From Ruminococcus sp. (lineage in GTDB: Bacteria; Bacillota; Clostridia; Oscillospirales; Ruminococcaceae): a stretch of DNA of 64,000 nt. This document shows, piece after piece, positions 53,291 to 62,468 of this stretch. The translations under genes were made by a program, and so were the position numbers. The DNA is taken from the NCBI GenBank assembly GCA_029060305.1, contig JAIDUG010000056.1, forward strand, positions 87,880-151,879. Direction: 5' to 3'. Each line of letters opens with the position of its first letter. Positions within the stretch are counted from its first letter, which is position 1. Below the pieces are notes generated by a model, which saw only the letters and a program-made list of their open reading frames with translations, searched no databases and had not been told where the DNA came from.

Positions 53291-55903
53291 ATGGATAACA
53301 GAAACTATGAAATTGTTGACAGCGTTGAAAGTCTTGAAAAGGCTATTGAACGTGTAAGAAAAGCTCAGAAAATATTTTCGACGTATACTCAGGAACAGGT
53401 TGACAGAATTTTCCGTGCATCTGCACTTGCCGTCAACAAGGCACGTATTCCGCTTGCAAAAATGGCCGTTGAGGAAACCGGTATGGGTGTTGTTGAAGAT
53501 AAGGTGATTAAAAACCATTATGCTTCCGAGTACATTTATAACAAATACAGAGATACAAAAACTTGCGGAGTTATTGAGAATAACAGGGCTTACGGTACTA
53601 AGAAAATCGCTGAACCGATAGGGGTTATATCGGCAATCATTCCGACTACCAACCCTACTTCAACAGCGATATTCAAGACGTTGCTTGCACTCAAAACAAG
53701 AAACGGTATTATAATAAGTCCGCACCCCCGTGCAAAGAAGTCAACTATTGAGGCTTCTAAAATAGTGCTTGAATCTGCCGTGAAGGCAGGCGCACCCGAA
53801 GATATAATCGCATGGATAGACGTTCCAAGCCTTGAAATGACTAATCTTGTTATGCGTGAATCTGATATTATTCTTGCTACCGGAGGGGCTGGAATGGTAC
53901 GTTCAGCGTATTCAAGCGGTAAACCTGCTATCGGAGTAGGTGCAGGAAACACCCCTGCTATAATTGACGATTCGGCGGACATTGTACTTGCTGTAAATTC
54001 TATCATTCATTCAAAGACTTTCGACAACGGAATGATTTGTGCTTCCGAACAGTCAACGATAGTACTTGACGGAGTTTACGACAAAGTAAAGGCTGAATTT
54101 TCGGCAAGAGGTTGTTACTTTCTCAGCGACGACGAAAAAGAAAAAGTCCGCAAAGCCATTTTAATAAACGGTTCTCTCAACGCAAAGATTGTCGGACAGA
54201 GTGCGTGCAGAATAGCGGAAATCGCAGGAATTGAAGTCCCCGACGGTACTAAGATTCTGATAGGAGAAGTTGACAATACCGAAATGTCAGAAGAGTTTGC
54301 ACACGAAAAACTTTCGCCGATACTTGCAATGTACAGGGCGACTGATATTCATGACGCTTTCACAAAGGCTGAACAGCTTATAGCTGACGGCGGTTATGGA
54401 CATACTTCTTCAATTTACCTTGATTTGAAAACTCAGCAGGATAAACTTGAGGAATTTCAGAATCGTATGAAAACCGGTCGTATTCTTGTAAATACTCCGT
54501 CGTCGCATGGTGGAATAGGTGATTTGTACAATTTCGACCTTGCACCGTCTTTAACTCTTGGTTGTGGTTCATGGGGAGGAAACTCAACAAGTGAAAACGT
54601 AGGAGTAAAACATCTTCTCAATATAAAGACCGTTGCGGAAAGGAGAGAGAATATGTTGTGGTTCAGAGTACCCGAAAAAATCTATATGAAACGTGGCAGT
54701 CTGCCGGTTGCACTTGACGAACTTGGTTCAGCTATGGGAAAAAAACGTGCGTTTATAGTTACTGACCAGTTTCTGTATGAAAACGGTTACACAAAACCGA
54801 TTACCGACAAGCTGGAATCAATGGGTATTCAGCACGCAGTATTCTTTGAGGTTGAACTTGACCCCACACTTGAATGTGCGGAAAACGGTGCAAAACAGAT
54901 GACCGCATTTAATCCAGATGTTATAATTGCAGTAGGTGGCGGTTCTGCAATGGACGCAGGCAAAATAATGTGGGTTCTTTATGAACACCCTGAAGCTGAT
55001 TTCATGGATATGGCTATGCGTTTTATGGATATAAGAAAAAGAATCTATAATTTTTCCGAAATGGGACAAAAAGCGTATTTTGTGGCAATTCCCACATCTG
55101 CCGGTACAGGTTCAGAAGTAACTCCCTTTGCGGTAATCACTGACGGAAAAACAGGCATAAAATATCCGCTTGCCGACTATGAACTGATGCCGGATATGGC
55201 AATTATTGATATCGACTTCCATATGTCAGCACCGAAAAGTCTCACATCTGCCTCCGGAATAGATGCATTAACTCACGCTATTGAAGCATATGTGTCAATG
55301 ATGGCGACTGATTTCACGGACGGTCTTGCACTGAGAGCATTGAAGATTATATTTGAGTATCTTCCGAAAGCATACGAGGACGGCACTGACAGCGTTGCGA
55401 GGGAAAAAATGGCAAACGGTGCTACTATGGCAGGAATGGCTTTTGCAAATGCATTTTTAGGAGTATGTCATTCTATGGCACATAAACTCGGAGCGTTTCA
55501 CCACTTGCCACACGGTATTGCAAACGCACTTTTAATAGAAGAAGTTATCCGTTTCAACGCTTCCGAAACTCCTGCAAAAATGGGTACATTCCCACAATAC
55601 AGCTATCCGCATACACTTGCGAGATATGCAGAAATAGCTGATACTCTCGGACTTGGCGGAAACTCTGATACTGAAAAAATGGAAAATCTTATCGGTGCAA
55701 TAAGGGAACTCCGTCATAAAATCGGAATAAAAGATACAATTGCGGAATACGGTATTGACGAAAAATGTTTCCTTGAAAGTCTTGAGGAAATGACGGAGCA
55801 GGCTTTTGACGACCAATGTACAGGAGCTAATCCACGTTATCCGCTTATGAGTGAAATAAAACAGATGTACCTTAACGCTTACTACGGAAAAATTCATAAA
55901 TGA
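53291..55903 (+). CDS. adhE: Bifunctional acetaldehyde-CoA/alcohol dehydrogenase
   Basis: 870 residues from ATG 53291 (GGAGGA upstream). N-terminal aldehyde dehydrogenase domain (~1-440) with catalytic C250 in GMICASEQS and VGAGNTPA. C-terminal iron alcohol dehydrogenase domain (~455-870): VGGGSAMDAGK, PTSAGTGSEVTPFAVI, and metal His in GIDALTHAIEAY and CHSMAHKLGAFHHLPHG. It turns acetyl-CoA to ethanol and regenerates NAD+. AdhE forms spirosomes in other species. The Rex-type site fits redox control. Confidence 0.98.
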   Translation: MDNRNYEIVDSVESLEKAIERVRKAQKIFSTYTQEQVDRIFRASALAVNKARIPLAKMAVEETGMGVVEDKVIKNHYASEYIYNKYRDTKTCGVIENNRAYGTKKIAEPIGVISAIIPTTNPTSTAIFKTLLALKTRNGIIISPHPRAKKSTIEASKIVLESAVKAGAPEDIIAWIDVPSLEMTNLVMRESDIILATGGAGMVRSAYSSGKPAIGVGAGNTPAIIDDSADIVLAVNSIIHSKTFDNGMICASEQSTIVLDGVYDKVKAEFSARGCYFLSDDEKEKVRKAILINGSLNAKIVGQSACRIAEIAGIEVPDGTKILIGEVDNTEMSEEFAHEKLSPILAMYRATDIHDAFTKAEQLIADGGYGHTSSIYLDLKTQQDKLEEFQNRMKTGRILVNTPSSHGGIGDLYNFDLAPSLTLGCGSWGGNSTSENVGVKHLLNIKTVAERRENMLWFRVPEKIYMKRGSLPVALDELGSAMGKKRAFIVTDQFLYENGYTKPITDKLESMGIQHAVFFEVELDPTLECAENGAKQMTAFNPDVIIAVGGGSAMDAGKIMWVLYEHPEADFMDMAMRFMDIRKRIYNFSEMGQKAYFVAIPTSAGTGSEVTPFAVITDGKTGIKYPLADYELMPDMAIIDIDFHMSAPKSLTSASGIDALTHAIEAYVSMMATDFTDGLALRALKIIFEYLPKAYEDGTDSVAREKMANGATMAGMAFANAFLGVCHSMAHKLGAFHHLPHGIANALLIEEVIRFNASETPAKMGTFPQYSYPHTLARYAEIADTLGLGGNSDTEKMENLIGAIRELRHKIGIKDTIAEYGIDEKCFLESLEEMTEQAFDDQCTGANPRYPLMSEIKQMYLNAYYGKIHK

Positions 55904-56023
55904 GATGCTTTTTATTGTAATGTTTTTTTCCTTGATGTAAATATTTGATAAGTGTGGTGCTTGATTTTTTATCCACCATACAAAAGGAGCAATATTTTGT
56001 ATTTAAATTGTTATAAAAAAGTC

Positions 56024-56052
56024 TTGACTTTCTGAAAAAATTATGATATACT
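56024..56052 (+). promoter_or_regulatory. Promoter of the structured RNA
   Basis: TTGACT (56024-56029), 17-bp spacer, TATACT (56047-56052). The transcript should begin near 56060. The 120 bases between the adhE stop and this promoter hold nothing I can name. Confidence 0.7.
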
Positions 56053-56059
56053 AAAATCA

Positions 56060-56212
56060 GGTGGGATAACCTTTTTTCCGCATAAACGGAGATGATTCTC
56101 CAGATGTTTCATCAGGATAATGCAATCAGCATTTTTCCCCGCATAAGCGTGGTAGTCCCACCCCCCATAATTATAACTTATTTCAGGGCAGGTTAAAACC
56201 TGTCCTTTTTTA
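56060..56212 (+). ncRNA. Candidate structured non-coding RNA (~150 nt), unassigned family
   Basis: No coding frame fits. A closing stem pairs GGTGGGA (56060-56066) with TCCCACC (56156-56162). Inside are short hairpins in series: CCG-CATAAA-CGG, GGAG-ATGATT-CTCC (these two compete for GGA), GATG-TTT-CATC, AATGC-AATCA-GCATT and CGC-ATAA-GCG. The tail ends in a strong terminator, GGGCAGGTT (56186-56194)/AACCTGTCC (56197-56205) with seven T. The 5' end falls where the promoter predicts it. It is a separate transcript rather than a leader, since vanY has its own promoter after the terminator. It does not look like SRP RNA, 6S RNA, tmRNA or RNase P. Confidence 0.7.
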
Positions 56213-56233
56213 TAATTATTTTGGATTTGCCTA

Positions 56234-56262
56234 TTGAATTTCGGGAAAATAAGTGATATAAT
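56234..56262 (+). promoter_or_regulatory. Promoter of the VanY-like gene
   Basis: TTGAAT (56234-56239), 17-bp spacer, TATAAT (56257-56262). Confidence 0.75.
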
Positions 56263-56293
56263 ATTTTATTATAACTGAAAAGGAAGTTTTTTT

Positions 56294-57370
56294 ATGAAAA
56301 GAAAAGTTATTTTTGCCTTGCTTTTTGCGACGTTATGTACACTTTCTGCTTGCGGAAAAAATGATTCTACTGATGATTCAATAGTCGTAAAAAAGGGCTC
56401 ATTTAACATTGTTACTGAAAATACATCTGACGGAGAAGTACAGGACGATATTACAAAAGGTTATATTGTTACTGTTTCTGCTACTACAATTTCAACTGTT
56501 GCAGAATCCGGAAATACAATTAGCGAAACTATAACCGCTGTACCGGAAACTCCTGCTGAAACTCCGGCATCTGAAGCAGGCTATACAGCAGAATTGCCGG
56601 AAACTGAAGTACCTGAAACAGAATCTCCGGAAATATATTCTGAAATTCCGGAAACAGAAATTCCCTCTGAATACGAAATACCTGAAACCACTGAAGAATC
56701 CGCACCGTCAGTTATAGATTATACTCCGTCAACTGCAACAGCCGGTACACCTGCCTCAACAGCCGTACTTCCTGCCGACGCTCCTAAAGAAAGTGACTAT
56801 AATTACGGACCTGCTCCGGTAGTTTATGATATTGCAGGAATTAAATATATTGATAATGTTCTCATTGCAAACAAATCATATAGTCTGCCAGCTGACTTTT
56901 ATCCGGAACTTGACCAGACCTGTCTGAATCAGTTTTATAAATTACAGAATGATGCTTCTGCTGTCGGACTTAATATATATCTTTCTTCGGGCTTCCGTTC
57001 TTATTACACTCAGGATACTATATATAATAACTATGTCGCAATGGACGGTCAGGAAATGGCAGATACTTATTCCGCACGTCCGGGACATTCTGAGCATCAG
57101 TCGGGACTGGCGATTGACGTTAATCAGATTGACGATACTTTCATAGGTACGCCGGAAGCTATATGGCTCGAACAGCACTGTTATGAATATGGTTTCATAC
57201 TGCGTTATCCACAGTCGAAACAGGATATTACAGGTTATAAGTATGAATCGTGGCATATACGTTATGTAGGCACTGATATGTCCTATAAGATTCACGCAAA
57301 AGCACTCGAAATGGGAGACCCTTATCTGACACTTGAAGAATATTTCGGTATTGATTCATATTATCATTGA
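56294..57370 (+). CDS. VanY-type D-alanyl-D-alanine carboxypeptidase, lipoprotein
   Basis: 358 residues. Signal peptide with lipobox LSAC (Cys20). A long Pro/Glu/Thr-rich stalk (~85-170) with repeated PETE-type units keeps the domain away from the membrane. The peptidase domain (~190-350) has the M15B zinc motifs: SSGFRSYYTQ, HSEHQSGLAIDVNQID (His and Asp) and ESWHIRYVG (Glu, Trp-His). It trims the terminal D-Ala of peptidoglycan stem peptides. No van resistance genes are nearby, so a housekeeping wall role is likely. Confidence 0.95.
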   Translation: MKRKVIFALLFATLCTLSACGKNDSTDDSIVVKKGSFNIVTENTSDGEVQDDITKGYIVTVSATTISTVAESGNTISETITAVPETPAETPASEAGYTAELPETEVPETESPEIYSEIPETEIPSEYEIPETTEESAPSVIDYTPSTATAGTPASTAVLPADAPKESDYNYGPAPVVYDIAGIKYIDNVLIANKSYSLPADFYPELDQTCLNQFYKLQNDASAVGLNIYLSSGFRSYYTQDTIYNNYVAMDGQEMADTYSARPGHSEHQSGLAIDVNQIDDTFIGTPEAIWLEQHCYEYGFILRYPQSKQDITGYKYESWHIRYVGTDMSYKIHAKALEMGDPYLTLEEYFGIDSYYH

Positions 57371-57378
57371 TTATGATA

Positions 57379-57414
57379 AAAAATCCTGCCTGTATTAAAA
57401 GCGGGATTTTTTGC
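57379..57414 (+). terminator. Terminator of the VanY-like gene
   Basis: AAAATCCTGC/GCGGGATTTT stem with one G-U pair (57380-57410 region) and a T-run. Confidence 0.8.
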
Positions 57415-57443
57415 TTGCATTTTTCACGGTTTTGTTATATAAT
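57415..57443 (+). promoter_or_regulatory. Promoter of the DUF1846 gene
   Basis: TTGCAT (57415-57420), 17-bp spacer, TATAAT (57438-57443), immediately after the preceding terminator. Confidence 0.75.
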
Positions 57444-57474
57444 AGATATTAAGATTATTAAGGAGGTATTTTTT

Positions 57475-58944
57475 ATGGCAATAAATAAAATCGGTTTTGA
57501 CAATGACAAATATTTGCGTATGCAGTCCGAACACATAAGAGAACGTATTTCACATTTCGGTGATAAGCTGTACCTTGAGTTCGGCGGAAAACTCTTTGAC
57601 GATTACCACGCTTCGAGGGTACTGCCTGGTTTCAAGCCGGACAGCAAATTACAGATGCTTTTACAGTTAAAGGACGAAGCTGAAATCGTAATCGTTATCA
57701 ATTCCGGAGACATTGAAAAAAACAAGGTGAGGGGCGATTTAGGAATAACTTATGACGTTGATGTTATACGTCTTTACAATATATTTACAAAAATCGGTCT
57801 TTATGTAAGCAGTGTTGTACTTACACAGTACGAAAATCAGCCGTCCGCTGATGCTTTTCAGAAAAGACTTGAAGCTCTTGGAGTTAAGGTTTACCACCAC
57901 TACCATATAAAAGGCTATCCGTCCAATCTCAGACGCATTATCAGTGACAACGGTTACGGAAAAAATGAATATATAGAAACTTCACGCCGACTTGTTGTTG
58001 TAACTGCTCCTGGTCCTGGTAGCGGTAAAATGGCAACCTGTCTGTCTCAGATTTATCACGAACACAAAAGAGGTATCAATGCAGGTTACGCAAAATTTGA
58101 GACTTTCCCGATATGGAATATTCCGCTCCGTCACCCAGTAAATATAGCTTACGAGTCTGCCACTTCAGACCTAAATGACGTTAATATGATTGACCCCTTT
58201 CACCTTGAGGCTTACGGAAAGACGACTGTAAACTATAACCGTGATATTGAGATTTTCCCCGTACTTAACGCAATGCTTGAGAATATTCTCGGCGAATCAC
58301 CGTATAAGTCTCCTACAGATATGGGCGTTAATATGGCAGGTAACTGCATTATTGACGATGACGTTGTGTGCCGTGCTTCCAAAGACGAAATTATAAGACG
58401 TTATTATGTAGGAATGTGCGATAACCGTAAGGGTCTTATTTCCGAAGACGAAGTATATAAACTTGAACTTCTTCTCAAACAGGCAAACGTTACGATTGAC
58501 GACAGAAAAGTTGTAGCGGTAGCACTTGCAAAGGAGCAGGAAACAAACGCTCCGGCTACTGCTATGGAACTTCCTGACGGTACTGTACTTACTGGACGTA
58601 CTTCAAATCTTCTTGGTGCATCTTCCGCACTTCTGCTGAACGCATTGAAACATTTCGGTGGTATTTCTGACGACACGCTTCTCATGTCACCGCACGTAAT
58701 CGAACCTATTCAGAATCTGAAAGTCCAGCACCTCGGCAACAATAATCCACGTCTCCACACTGACGAAACTCTCCTTGCACTTTCAATCTGTGCGAATACT
58801 GACGAAAACGCTAAAAAAGCTATGGAACAGATTTCCAAACTCCGTGGATGTGAGGTACATTCAACAGTTATTCTTTCTGCTGTTGACGAGAGAATTTTCA
58901 AGAGACTGGGCGTAAATCTTACCTGTGAACCAAAATATCAGTAA
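57475..58944 (+). CDS. DUF1846 (UPF0371) family protein
   Basis: 489 residues from ATG 57475 with AAGGAGG upstream. It matches the UPF0371/DUF1846 family throughout: MAINKIGFDNDKYLRMQS, YHASRVLPGF, VVVTAPGPGSGKMATCLSQ (nucleotide-binding-like loop), KFETFPIWNIPLRHPVNIAY, and HLEAYGKTTVNYNRDIEIFP. Family members are cytoplasmic and conserved in anaerobic Firmicutes; the reaction is not established to my knowledge. A small unknown gene follows after one base. Confidence 0.93.
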   Translation: MAINKIGFDNDKYLRMQSEHIRERISHFGDKLYLEFGGKLFDDYHASRVLPGFKPDSKLQMLLQLKDEAEIVIVINSGDIEKNKVRGDLGITYDVDVIRLYNIFTKIGLYVSSVVLTQYENQPSADAFQKRLEALGVKVYHHYHIKGYPSNLRRIISDNGYGKNEYIETSRRLVVVTAPGPGSGKMATCLSQIYHEHKRGINAGYAKFETFPIWNIPLRHPVNIAYESATSDLNDVNMIDPFHLEAYGKTTVNYNRDIEIFPVLNAMLENILGESPYKSPTDMGVNMAGNCIIDDDVVCRASKDEIIRRYYVGMCDNRKGLISEDEVYKLELLLKQANVTIDDRKVVAVALAKEQETNAPATAMELPDGTVLTGRTSNLLGASSALLLNALKHFGGISDDTLLMSPHVIEPIQNLKVQHLGNNNPRLHTDETLLALSICANTDENAKKAMEQISKLRGCEVHSTVILSAVDERIFKRLGVNLTCEPKYQ

Positions 58945-58945
58945 T

Positions 58946-59386
58946 ATGAAATATATACTTTATCTATATCAGGGGTTTAAAAATGAAATGAATGACTTTT
59001 GTTTTACCTTTGATATGTCTAAGCCGGAAATACATTATTTATTGGGCAAAGAACCTGACTATATTATGCCGTCACTGGAATATTATGACGATTTCAGAAT
59101 TGACTATGACAAGGACGGCGGGGCAGTAGCTTTTGAGTTCTTTTCGTGGGCAAACATAATGGTTGAAAGTGATGATTTCCCTGATTTAAAAGGAAAAAAT
59201 CTCTTTTCTGTTCCCAATAAGAAATTAAACAGACTTATAAAAAAATGTGATTCTTCAGCACAAACCGATTCTTTAGGCGTAATTTCCCTTAAGTACGGAA
59301 TAGGTACATATTGTGAATCCTCAAATAAAAGTGATACAATAATTATCTTCAAAAAAGGATATTATGATTCTTTGGGTTGGGAATAA
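58946..59386 (+). CDS. Hypothetical protein
   Basis: 146 residues, acidic, with many Tyr/Phe/Asp; no signal peptide, helix or known motif. The ATG at 58946 comes one base after the DUF1846 stop and has only a weak ribosome site, so translation may rely on coupling. It ends in GYYDSLGWE and is followed by a strong terminator. I do not recognise it; it may be an immunity-like or cytosolic protein of the SMI1 size class, but that is only a guess. Confidence 0.7.
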   Translation: MKYILYLYQGFKNEMNDFCFTFDMSKPEIHYLLGKEPDYIMPSLEYYDDFRIDYDKDGGAVAFEFFSWANIMVESDDFPDLKGKNLFSVPNKKLNRLIKKCDSSAQTDSLGVISLKYGIGTYCESSNKSDTIIIFKKGYYDSLGWE

Positions 59387-59410
59387 TAATTATATTTATT
59401 CAATAAATCA

Positions 59411-59442
59411 AAAAAAGCACACCGTTTAAGGTGTGCTTTTTT
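59411..59442. terminator. Bidirectional terminator overlapping the coiA-like stop
   Basis: AAAAAAGCACACC (59411-59423)/GGTGTGCTTTTTT (59430-59442), loop GTTTAA. The stop codon of the minus-strand gene (59426-59428) lies in the loop. Confidence 0.93.
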
Positions 59443-60277
59443 GTATTTTGCGTAAATATTTTTTTAAGTCATCGGATGTTTTTATTTCTGCATGACCGAC
59501 ACAACTTATTGATTTAATTTCAGGAATATTATTATGTGTAATGTTTATCATATATTCACATTTTAAACAGTTTTCTTTAACATCTGCATATGAAATTCCA
59601 TTATAATTTCTTGCTTTTTTCGGGCAGTTATCAATGATATAATGTGATGTAAATTTAACTGGATATACTTTTGAAACATTATACATATTTTTTACATTGT
59701 CATCAATAAATTTATTAAATATCCATTTTTTTGCATAGTATTTATTAATCAAGATTTTTCTTAAATTTTTATATGAAATATCTATGTCTGTTGTACTTAA
59801 ATCAATTTCAATAGTCGATAATCCAAGCGATTCAATTTTTTTGCGTTTTTCCTCGTCTATTTTATGTGTAACATAAATTTCAACTAAAAGAATGTGATTT
59901 CCGTGATACAAAACTATATCAGGTATAATATCTCCTGTTTTTGTTTCGAGTTCAACTTTATCAATCAGAATTTTCTGTTCAGGAATATCAATAAACTTAT
60001 TATTATAGTTGAAACTATATGAAACAGGCGGAATTACAAAGTATTTTTCCTTTGATATGATTTCTTTTGCAATTAAATGCAAGGAAGTCTGATAGCCTTT
60101 CTCGCATTCTTGTGAATTGTAGTGCTTGAAATGGTGAACGTTTTTCTTGCCTTTATGTGCAACAAGTACAGATTTACATTGTGGACAGATACAACCGCAT
60201 TGTAATCCGCTTTCTACATCTGAAATGCACGTTAAAACATTATCTTTAAGTGCATAAGTCATTAATAATTTTTTCAT
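59426..60277 (-). CDS. CoiA-like competence/nuclease-family protein
   Basis: 283 residues. An N-terminal zinc ribbon, CICPQC (~28-33), and HHFKH suit CoiA-like proteins. A restriction-endonuclease-like core follows: IIPDIVLYHGNHILLVEIYVTHKID has Asp, then Glu-x-x-x-His in place of the ExK motif. A C-terminal CLKCEYM pair may bind another metal. B. subtilis/streptococcal CoiA is required for transformation and acts with DprA/RecA; no competence genes are nearby. It starts 3 bases after the aroF stop and is AT-rich compared with it, which hints at separate origin. Confidence 0.8.
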   Translation of the reverse strand: MKKLLMTYALKDNVLTCISDVESGLQCGCICPQCKSVLVAHKGKKNVHHFKHYNSQECEKGYQTSLHLIAKEIISKEKYFVIPPVSYSFNYNNKFIDIPEQKILIDKVELETKTGDIIPDIVLYHGNHILLVEIYVTHKIDEEKRKKIESLGLSTIEIDLSTTDIDISYKNLRKILINKYYAKKWIFNKFIDDNVKNMYNVSKVYPVKFTSHYIIDNCPKKARNYNGISYADVKENCLKCEYMINITHNNIPEIKSISCVGHAEIKTSDDLKKYLRKIQKSTP

Positions 60278-60280
60278 AAA

Positions 60281-61306
60281 TCAAAGTAAGTCTGCAATTT
60301 CGTAAACAAGTTTTTCGGACTTTTCCCAGCCTAAGCAAGGGTCTGTGATGGATTTTCCATAGATGTTTTCGCCGATTTTCTGACAGCCGTCTTCAATATA
60401 ACTTTCAATCATAAGTCCCTTTACAAGTTTTCTGATGTCGTTGCTGTGACGCATACTGTGAAGTACTTCCTTTGCAATACGAATCTGTTCGAGATACTGT
60501 TTGCCGGAATTTGAGTGGTTTGTATCAACTATCAGTGCAGGATTGAGTAAATTTTTCTTTGCATATACTTCTGAAAGTCTTATCAAATCTTCATAGTGAT
60601 AGTTAGGGAAAGAGTTTCCTCTGTCGTCAACGTATCCACGGAGAATAGCGTGTGCATAAGGATTTCCGTCGCTTTTTACTTCACAACCTCTGTAAATAAA
60701 TGCGTGTGAATGTTGTGCGGCGGTTATAGAGTTCATCATTACGGAAATATCGCCTGCTGTTGGATTTTTCATGCCTACCGGAATTGTAACTCCACTTGAA
60801 ACAAGTCGGTGCTGTTGGTTTTCGACGGAACGTGCTCCTATTGCGATATATGAGAGCAGGTCGTCAAGATAGCTGTAGTTTTCGGGGTAAAGCATTTCGT
60901 CAGCACTTGAAAAACCTGTTTCAGCAAGTGCTTTCATATGCAGATGTCTTACTGCAATGATACCGCTTTTTAAGTCGGGCATACCTGTAGGGTTTGGCTG
61001 GTGCAACATTCCTTTATAGCCGTCACCTGTAGTACGAGGTTTGCCGGTGTATATTCTCGGAATAATGAATATTTTGTCTTTTACTTTTTCCTGTACTTCT
61101 CGCAGACGTGTTATATAGTCAAGTACACTGTCTTCATTGTCGGCTGAACATGGTCCTATAATAAGAATGAATTTATCGGACTTTCCGCTGAAAATCTTTT
61201 TTACTTCTTCGTCGTTCTTTGCCTTTGTGTCGATAAGATTCTGTGAAAGCGAGTGGTCTGATTTGATTTCGTTGGGGTGAGGTAATTCCCTGATAATGTT
61301 CATCAT
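60281..61306 (-). CDS. aroF: 3-deoxy-7-phosphoheptulonate (DAHP) synthase, class I
   Basis: 341 residues. First step of the shikimate pathway: PEP plus erythrose 4-phosphate. Conserved elements are IIGPCSADNEDSV, PRIYTGKPRTTGDGYKGM, IGARSVENQQHR, GMKNPTAGDI, VDTNHSNSGK and MIESYIEDG. This is the AroF/G/H type with an N-terminal extension; which amino acid inhibits it is not clear from the sequence. AAAGGAAG ribosome site; start ATG 61306 or 61303. Follows aroC by 22 bases. Confidence 0.96.
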   Translation of the reverse strand: MMNIIRELPHPNEIKSDHSLSQNLIDTKAKNDEEVKKIFSGKSDKFILIIGPCSADNEDSVLDYITRLREVQEKVKDKIFIIPRIYTGKPRTTGDGYKGMLHQPNPTGMPDLKSGIIAVRHLHMKALAETGFSSADEMLYPENYSYLDDLLSYIAIGARSVENQQHRLVSSGVTIPVGMKNPTAGDISVMMNSITAAQHSHAFIYRGCEVKSDGNPYAHAILRGYVDDRGNSFPNYHYEDLIRLSEVYAKKNLLNPALIVDTNHSNSGKQYLEQIRIAKEVLHSMRHSNDIRKLVKGLMIESYIEDGCQKIGENIYGKSITDPCLGWEKSEKLVYEIADLL

Positions 61307-61328
61307 AGTAAAAACTTCCTTTTATAAA

Positions 61329-62420
61329 TTATTCTGCAATCCAGTCTGTACCATATCTGAGAGCAAGCTGGTCACAAAGTACAAGTGCTGTCACGCTGTC
61401 GATTACAACTCTTGCACGATGAATTATTGCAGGGTCATGACGACCTTTTATTTGTAGTTTTGTTTCCTGCATTGTGTTGAGGTCAATAGTATCCTGTTCC
61501 TTGTAAATTGACGGAGTAGGTTTTACGGCAGTCCTGAAAATAACAGGCATACCGTTTGTGATACCGCCTAAAATTCCGCCGTTGTGGTTAGTTTTCGTGT
61601 AGACTTTTCCGTTGTCCGAATAGTAGGAATCGTTTGCTGTACTTCCGTACTTTTCAGCAAGTTCAAAACCGTCGCCAAATTCAACGCCTTTTACTGCCGG
61701 TACACTGAAAAGTATATGTGCAAGTACGCCCTCGATAGTATCGAACCAAGGTTCACCCACGCCTGCCGGAAATCCAATAACAGCGGTTTCGAGACGACCT
61801 CCCACACTGTCACCGTTTCTTTTTGCATTTTCGATTTTTTCCGTCATTGCGACTTTTGCTGATTCGTCAAGCACGGCAAAGTCAAGACTGTTGAGAGTGT
61901 TAATATCATCTGCGAGATTGTCAAAATCTCTGTCACGCACTCCTGCACACGAAAGTATATGAGTACCTATATATATGCCTTTTTTTCTGAGAGCGTTTAT
62001 AGCGATTGCACCGGAAGCAACAAGTCCGGCTGTTATTCTTCCTGAAAAATGTCCACCGCCTCTGAAGTCCTGAAAACCATGATATTTCATCTGTGCGGTA
62101 TAGTCAGCGTGTCCGGGACGGGCTTTATAAGCAAGTTCGCCATAGTCTCTGCTTCGTGTATCCTTGTTTTCTATTATAAGAGTAATAGGTGTACCGGTTG
62201 TTTTTCCGTTGAAAACTCCGCTTACAATTTTAACTTCGTCTGTTTCACGCCTTGCGGTAGAAAGTGAACCGACAGATTTACGGAGTTCCATTTGTGAAGC
62301 TATGAAATTTTCGTCAACTTCCAGTCCCGACGCTAAACCGTCAAGGACTGCACCAATCATATTGCCGTGACTTTCGCCGAAAATCGTAACGGCAACACTT
62401 GAACCGAATGTATTTTTCAA
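61329..62420 (-). CDS. aroC: Chorismate synthase
   Basis: Last shared step to chorismate, FMN-dependent. FGESHG, RPGHADYTAQMKYHGFQDFRGGGHFSGR, GGILGGITNGMPV and GRHDPAIIHRARVV are intact. 363 residues from the TTG at 62420. I prefer it because AGGAG (62434-62430) is 9 bases upstream and it yields MKNTFGSSVAVTIFG, the family start; an ATG at 62429 directly abuts AGGAG. The promoter puts the RNA start near 62433. Chorismate feeds trpE at 44.7 kb. Confidence 0.95.
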   Translation of the reverse strand: MKNTFGSSVAVTIFGESHGNMIGAVLDGLASGLEVDENFIASQMELRKSVGSLSTARRETDEVKIVSGVFNGKTTGTPITLIIENKDTRSRDYGELAYKARPGHADYTAQMKYHGFQDFRGGGHFSGRITAGLVASGAIAINALRKKGIYIGTHILSCAGVRDRDFDNLADDINTLNSLDFAVLDESAKVAMTEKIENAKRNGDSVGGRLETAVIGFPAGVGEPWFDTIEGVLAHILFSVPAVKGVEFGDGFELAEKYGSTANDSYYSDNGKVYTKTNHNGGILGGITNGMPVIFRTAVKPTPSIYKEQDTIDLNTMQETKLQIKGRHDPAIIHRARVVIDSVTALVLCDQLALRYGTDWIAE

Positions 62421-62439
62421 TAAAATCATCTCCTATGAA

Positions 62440-62468
62440 ATTATAACATATATTGCAGAATATGTCAA
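62440..62468 (-). promoter_or_regulatory. Promoter of the aroC-aroF-coiA-like unit
   Basis: Minus strand TTGACA (62468-62463), 17-bp spacer, TATAAT (62445-62440); the -35 abuts the coaBC stop codon. Confidence 0.8.

Noticed and set aside
55904..56023. Terminator of adhE
   Set aside because: A GTGGTG/CCACCA pairing near 55955-55980 has a large loop and no T-run after it, so it is not listed.
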